Origin: Pseudomonas leptonychotis
Lineage (GTDB): Bacteria; Pseudomonadota; Gammaproteobacteria; Pseudomonadales; Pseudomonadaceae
DNA length: 64,000 bases
Direction: 5' to 3'
NCBI RefSeq assembly: GCF_004920405.1
Contig: NZ_RFLV01000001.1
Location: 2,046,001 to 2,110,000, forward strand
The notes below the pieces were generated by a model that was not told the origin of the DNA, made no database searches, and was given only the letters and a program-made list of their open reading frames with translations. A program made the translations under genes and the position numbers. This document shows, one piece after another, positions 60,919-64,000 of the stretch. Positions within the stretch are counted from its first letter, which is position 1; the number at the start of each line of letters is the position of its first letter.

Positions 60919-61802
60919 AGCCGGCCTCCGTTCAAGCGCAGGTAGAGCTGCTCAAGCGAGGGGCGACCAAAGCGCAGCAAGTTGGGTAGGCCATCCTGGG
61001 CGGCAATAAATTCGCTGATGGCCAGCAGCTGCTGGCTGTTTAGCGCGGCGATACGCAGGCCCTTGGGCAGTATTTCGGCATGCAGTTGCAGGCGCGCCAG
61101 CAACTCATCTAGGCCAGCGGGTGGCGCATCTGGCCACTCCAGCAGCAGGCCGTGGTCATCGCCAAGCAGTTGGCGTTTATCCAGGTCCAGGCGTACCTGA
61201 CCTTCATGCAGCAGCAGGATGCGCTGCGCCACGCGTTCAACTTCTTCCAGGTAGTGGCTGGTGTAGATCACCGCTTTACCGTCAGCTGTCAGCGCTTCTA
61301 CGGCGGCCAGCAGAGACTGGCGGTTGTTGGCATCCACGCCCACGGTAGCTTCATCGAATAAATACAGCTCGGCCGGTTGCAGCAGGCCGATGGCGAAATT
61401 CAGGCGCCGCTGTTCGCCGCCGGAAAGCTGCTCACTGCGCCGCGTCAGCTTGTCTTCCAGGGCGCAGATGTCGATGCATTGTTGCAGGCGCTGACGGCGT
61501 TCGGTGCCGCGCAAGCGATACAGGTCGGCAAACAGTTCGAGGTTTTCACCCACCTTAAGCCCGGCATAGAAGGCCAGCTGCTGCGGTACCAGGCCGAGCC
61601 TGGGTTGACTGCTATCCCAACGCAGTTCGCCCTGCTGCAGGGCCAGTACGCCGCTGAGCAGCGACAGCAGGGTGGTTTTGCCGGCGCCATTACTGCCGAG
61701 CAGGCCGAGGCACTCGCCGGCGTTCAGCTGCAAATTAATGCTCTGTAACGCCGCTCGGCGGGTGCCTGGGTAGCAGTGGCTGACGCACTTGAGTTCAAGC
61801 AT
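60915..61802 (-). CDS. ABC transporter ATP-binding protein
   Basis: ATPase of 295 residues. Walker A LLGSNGAGKTTLLSL, Q loop VPQQLAFY, signature QLSGGEQRRLNFAIGL, Walker B AELYLFDEATVGVD, H-loop TSHYLEEVERVA. The C-terminal accessory domain is of the drug/lipid exporter type. With the permease it should export the product of the KS/ACP cluster. Overlaps the dehydratase gene by 8 bp. Confidence 0.92.
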   Translation of the reverse strand: MLELKCVSHCYPGTRRAALQSINLQLNAGECLGLLGSNGAGKTTLLSLLSGVLALQQGELRWDSSQPRLGLVPQQLAFYAGLKVGENLELFADLYRLRGTERRQRLQQCIDICALEDKLTRRSEQLSGGEQRRLNFAIGLLQPAELYLFDEATVGVDANNRQSLLAAVEALTADGKAVIYTSHYLEEVERVAQRILLLHEGQVRLDLDKRQLLGDDHGLLLEWPDAPPAGLDELLARLQLHAEILPKGLRIAALNSQQLLAISEFIAAQDGLPNLLRFGRPSLEQLYLRLNGGRL

Positions 61803-62202
61803 GGATCAGGACCAGCAGCAGTTTGCCGTCGAGCAACAAGCGTTGTTCGCTATGGATGCTGAAGGCGTAGAGTGCGCCGGCTGGGCTCAGCGCCTCCTGA
61901 TGAGCGCTAACCTGCAGCGTACCGCTGCGCTGCGCCGGTTCATGGTGCAACTGCAACTGCGAGAGCTTGCCGACCAGGGCCATTTCAATGGTGCTGGCAT
62001 CGCCGTATAAGGCACCATGCGCGGCGCACAACTGTGCCGCTGCCTCGAACAGCAGGCAAGGCGATGCGTCAGCGCCCAAGGCGTGCAGATGGTGCCAGGC
62101 ACTCAGGCCTTGAATGCTGAGCGGGTTATGCGCCAACAGGCCGTCCAGCCAGAGGGCTGGGCCTTGGTGGGGCAGCAGGCTGTGCAGTTGAGTGCGATCC
62201 AT
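61795..62202 (-). CDS. Hotdog-fold acyl-ACP dehydratase-like protein (ApeP/FabZ type)
   Basis: Protein of 135 residues, first gene of the minus operon. LLPHQGPALWLD (catalytic-type His12) and CLLFEAAAQLCAAHG (acidic Glu53) match the hotdog dehydratases of aryl-polyene-type clusters. SQLQLHHEPAQRSGTLQVSA is the following strand. It would remove water from beta-hydroxyacyl-ACP. No ketoreductase is in the window, so FabG from core metabolism may serve. 102 bp of divergent promoter space separates it from the gene at 62305. Confidence 0.74.
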   Translation of the reverse strand: MDRTQLHSLLPHQGPALWLDGLLAHNPLSIQGLSAWHHLHALGADASPCLLFEAAAQLCAAHGALYGDASTIEMALVGKLSQLQLHHEPAQRSGTLQVSAHQEALSPAGALYAFSIHSEQRLLLDGKLLLVLIHA

Positions 62203-62304
62203 TGCGGGCGGCCGAGAGAAACAGGTCGGCAGTGTAACAGAGGGCTACAGGTCAGGCAGCGCCTGGCTTTGCCCGCAGTTTGAACAGGTATTAGAGGTGG
62301 GCGG

Positions 62305-62859
62305 ATGAGTGGCTTGCAGGGGTTGGTTTTTGGGTTAGGGACGCTGATGTTGCTGGCGCTGTCTTGGCAGGCTTTGCGCCGGCCCCAGTCCCACGGTTTT
62401 TATCGCTTCTTCGCTTGGGAGGCGATTTTACTGCTGCTGGTGCTCAATGGCCCACTGTGGTTTGTCGAGCGTTTTGCCGCCCATCAACTGGCGTCCTGGG
62501 CGCTGCTGTTTGCCTCCTTGCTGGTGTTATTCCCCGGTCTCTATCAGCTGCGGCGCATGGGGCGTCCTGATCAGCAGCGCACGGACGCGGAGCTGTTCGC
62601 CTTCGAACGCACCTCGCAATTGGTGACCAGCGGTATCTTCAGTTACATCCGCCACCCGCTGTATGCGTCGTTGCTCTTGCTGGCCTGGGGCGTGGCGTGC
62701 AAGCAGCCCAATGGTCTGAGCCTGGTCTTGGCGCTGCTGGCCAGCCTGGCACTGTGGTTGACCGCCAAACGCGACGAAGCAGAATGCTTGCAGCAGTTTG
62801 GCGAGGCGTATCGCCGTTATATGCAGCGCAGCAAGATGTTTATTCCTGCGGTGTTTTAG
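62305..62859 (+). CDS. Isoprenylcysteine-methyltransferase-like (ICMT/PEMT) membrane protein
   Basis: Integral membrane protein of 184 residues with four to five helices. The SAM-binding signature is TSGIFSYIRHPLYASLLLLAWGV, followed by AKRDEAECLQQFGEAYRRYMQRSKMFIP, the C-terminal motif of ICMT/PEMT proteins. It probably methylates a lipid or small molecule. Because it is divergent from the biosynthetic operon it could tailor its product, but it may be unrelated. Confidence 0.78.
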   Translation: MSGLQGLVFGLGTLMLLALSWQALRRPQSHGFYRFFAWEAILLLLVLNGPLWFVERFAAHQLASWALLFASLLVLFPGLYQLRRMGRPDQQRTDAELFAFERTSQLVTSGIFSYIRHPLYASLLLLAWGVACKQPNGLSLVLALLASLALWLTAKRDEAECLQQFGEAYRRYMQRSKMFIPAVF

Positions 62860-62862
62860 CCG

Positions 62863-63297
62863 CTACTCCCAGCTCAGGCGCGCCAGCTGCCACTCATCAC
62901 CCTCCAGCCACCACTCCATTTTTACGCTGTAGTGACGGGCGCTGTCGGGGATCAGGCCTTCGGCACCGGCGACTGCAACCTGGGCCTCGGTGTGGCCTTT
63001 CTCGCTGTAGGTCGCGTCGACAAAGCTGTTCTTGCTCAGGGCCAGCACCTTGACGTTTTTGTGCCGCATAAACAGCAGCAACATGGTGCGTTGTGCCCAT
63101 TCGCGGTCGAACTCGCCCTGAGCAGAGAACTGTGGGTGCAGCTGGTCGAGCACCGCGCTGTTCTGCTTTGCTTCGAGGTTGTCTTGCAGTTGCTGTACGG
63201 CGGCCTCGAGTGCAACCTGTGGGTCATTTTTGCCACCGCAACCGCTGAGTAGGGCGCAAAACATTAGGAAAGCTAAGGCAAATATCCGTGTTGGCAT
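62863..63297 (-). CDS. Hypothetical lipoprotein
   Basis: Lipoprotein of 144 residues starting MPTRIFALAFLMFCALLSGC at 63297 (RBS AACAGGAG at usual spacing), with Cys20 in the lipobox. A longer start at 63315 is possible. The mature part has helix pair QVALEAAVQQLQDNLEAKQNSAVLDQL and an NTF2/SnoaL-like body (AQRTMLLLFMRHKNVKVLALS, WWLEGDEWQLARLSWE). Function unknown. Convergent with the gene at 62305, 3 bp between stops. Confidence 0.82.
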   Translation of the reverse strand: MPTRIFALAFLMFCALLSGCGGKNDPQVALEAAVQQLQDNLEAKQNSAVLDQLHPQFSAQGEFDREWAQRTMLLLFMRHKNVKVLALSKNSFVDATYSEKGHTEAQVAVAGAEGLIPDSARHYSVKMEWWLEGDEWQLARLSWE

Positions 63298-63419
63298 GCT
63301 GAACTCCTGTTTCATGGTTATGATGCCCGGCAGAGCGTCAAACGTCTGCGCCGCGTTTGTGTTGCGCAAGGTCGTTGACGTTACGCAACGCTTTATTCAG
63401 GTCAAGTCAGGAGCATGCC

Positions 63420-64000
63420 ATGCAGACCTTGTATCCGGAAATCAAACCCTACGCCCGTCATGAGCTGGCGGTGCAGTCGCCGCACGTGCTGTATGTCGAC
63501 GAGAGTGGGTCGCCGGATGGTTTGCCTGTGGTGTTTATCCATGGCGGCCCTGGGGCCGGTTGTGACGCCGCCAGCCGGCGCTACTTCGACCCTAATCTGT
63601 ACCGCATCATCACCTTCGATCAGCGCGGCTGCGGGCGTTCCACTCCGCATGCCAGCCTGGAGAACAACACCACTCAAGCACTGATCGCCGACATGGAAGT
63701 GATCCGTGAGCAGCTGGGCATTGATAAGTGGGTGCTGTTCGGTGGTTCCTGGGGTTCAACCCTGGCGCTTGCTTACGCGCAAACCCATCCGCAGCGTGTA
63801 CATGGGTTGATTCTGCGTGGCATCTTCCTCTGCCGCCCACAGGAAATCAGCTGGTTCTATCAGGCCGGCGCCAGCCGCTTGTTCCCGGATTATTGGGAGG
63901 ATTACCTCGCGCCGATCCCGGCCGATGAGCGCGGTGATCTGGTGCAGGCGTTCTACAAGCGCCTGACGGGGCCCGATCAGATTGCCCAGATGCATGCAGC
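63420..64000 (+). CDS. pip: Prolyl iminopeptidase, 3' end beyond window
   Basis: Alpha/beta hydrolase, first 193 codons, cut by the window end. ATG at 63420 with AGGAG RBS six bases upstream. Start MQTLYPEIKPYARHELAVQ, oxyanion HGGPGAGCDA, FDQRGCGRSTPHA, nucleophile elbow GGSWGSTLALAYAQTHP (Ser in GGSWG), all as in the S33 prolyl aminopeptidase family, which removes N-terminal proline. The Asp and His of the triad lie beyond the window. Confidence 0.94.
   Translation, partial: MQTLYPEIKPYARHELAVQSPHVLYVDESGSPDGLPVVFIHGGPGAGCDAASRRYFDPNLYRIITFDQRGCGRSTPHASLENNTTQALIADMEVIREQLGIDKWVLFGGSWGSTLALAYAQTHPQRVHGLILRGIFLCRPQEISWFYQAGASRLFPDYWEDYLAPIPADERGDLVQAFYKRLTGPDQIAQMHA

Noticed and set aside
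1..64000. CRISPR arrays, tRNA or rRNA genes, prophage integrases
   Set aside because: No regularly spaced short repeats with unique spacers, no cloverleaf or rRNA sequence and no integrase motif were seen; the FHA repeats are protein-coding.

Overview
This window is a chromosomal segment from a gammaproteobacterium, almost certainly a Pseudomonas. The evidence is glnA with a sigma-54/NtrC promoter, ntrBC, thiI, typA, the autotransporter esterase estA, fbp and blc in pseudomonad-like order, a LasA endopeptidase gene, and general codon usage. It does not look like P. aeruginosa itself: it has a mannose-sensitive-haemagglutinin (MSHA) type IV pilus locus, and about 31 kb separate typA from estA.

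Layout. (1) 1-7.3 kb: the distal half of an MSHA pilus operon (mshB end, mshA, C, D, O, P and the giant lectin-like mshQ), closed by a bidirectional terminator. (2) 7.3-17.8 kb: housekeeping and nitrogen control, with trmL, ntrC and ntrB, two DUF4124 proteins, glnA, thiI and typA. The glnA promoter shows a sigma-54 element plus two NtrC sites three helical turns apart. Another NtrC palindrome overlaps the likely ntrB promoter. (3) 17.8-37.7 kb: an accessory island. It holds a two-partner secretion/contact-dependent inhibition locus (cdiB, a 4211-residue cdiA, a small immunity gene), a truncated orphan toxin module, four copies of a RAYT-type transposase element in different states of decay, a lone periplasmic binding protein and lasA. 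Nearly identical 41-bp terminator-like direct repeats (17807-17847 and 37667-37707) bound it. (4) 37.8-49.1 kb: phosphoethanolamine transferase, YtoQ, a FAD oxidoreductase, a YkgJ-type cysteine-cluster protein, a DUF2339/DUF3999 membrane pair and a 7TM diguanylate cyclase. (5) 49.2-54.2 kb: estA, fbp, a DUF924 protein, a small lipoprotein, blc and a DUF2141 protein. (6) 54.2-62.9 kb: two convergent operons that together look like an acyl-carrier-protein dependent biosynthetic and export cluster. One has a DarA-like flavodoxin-fold protein, a DarB-like KASIII, a small HTH-like protein and a BtrH-like acyltransferase. The other has a hotdog dehydratase, ABC ATPase and permease, ACP, ketosynthase and chain-length factor. 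(7) 62.8-64 kb: a lipoprotein and the 5' part of a prolyl iminopeptidase gene.

Most notable are the CDI island and the DarA/DarB-KS/CLF-BtrH cluster. In the CDI island, a perfect CRP/Vfr palindrome precedes cdiB, whose N-terminus is partly encoded by a dispersed repeat. cdiA has an AT-rich central cassette where receptor-binding domains sit, and ends in a PD-(D/E)XK-like toxin paired with a CxC/CxxC immunity protein. The biosynthetic cluster's gene combination does not match any characterised pathway I can name. All functional assignments come from reading motifs; no database search was run.
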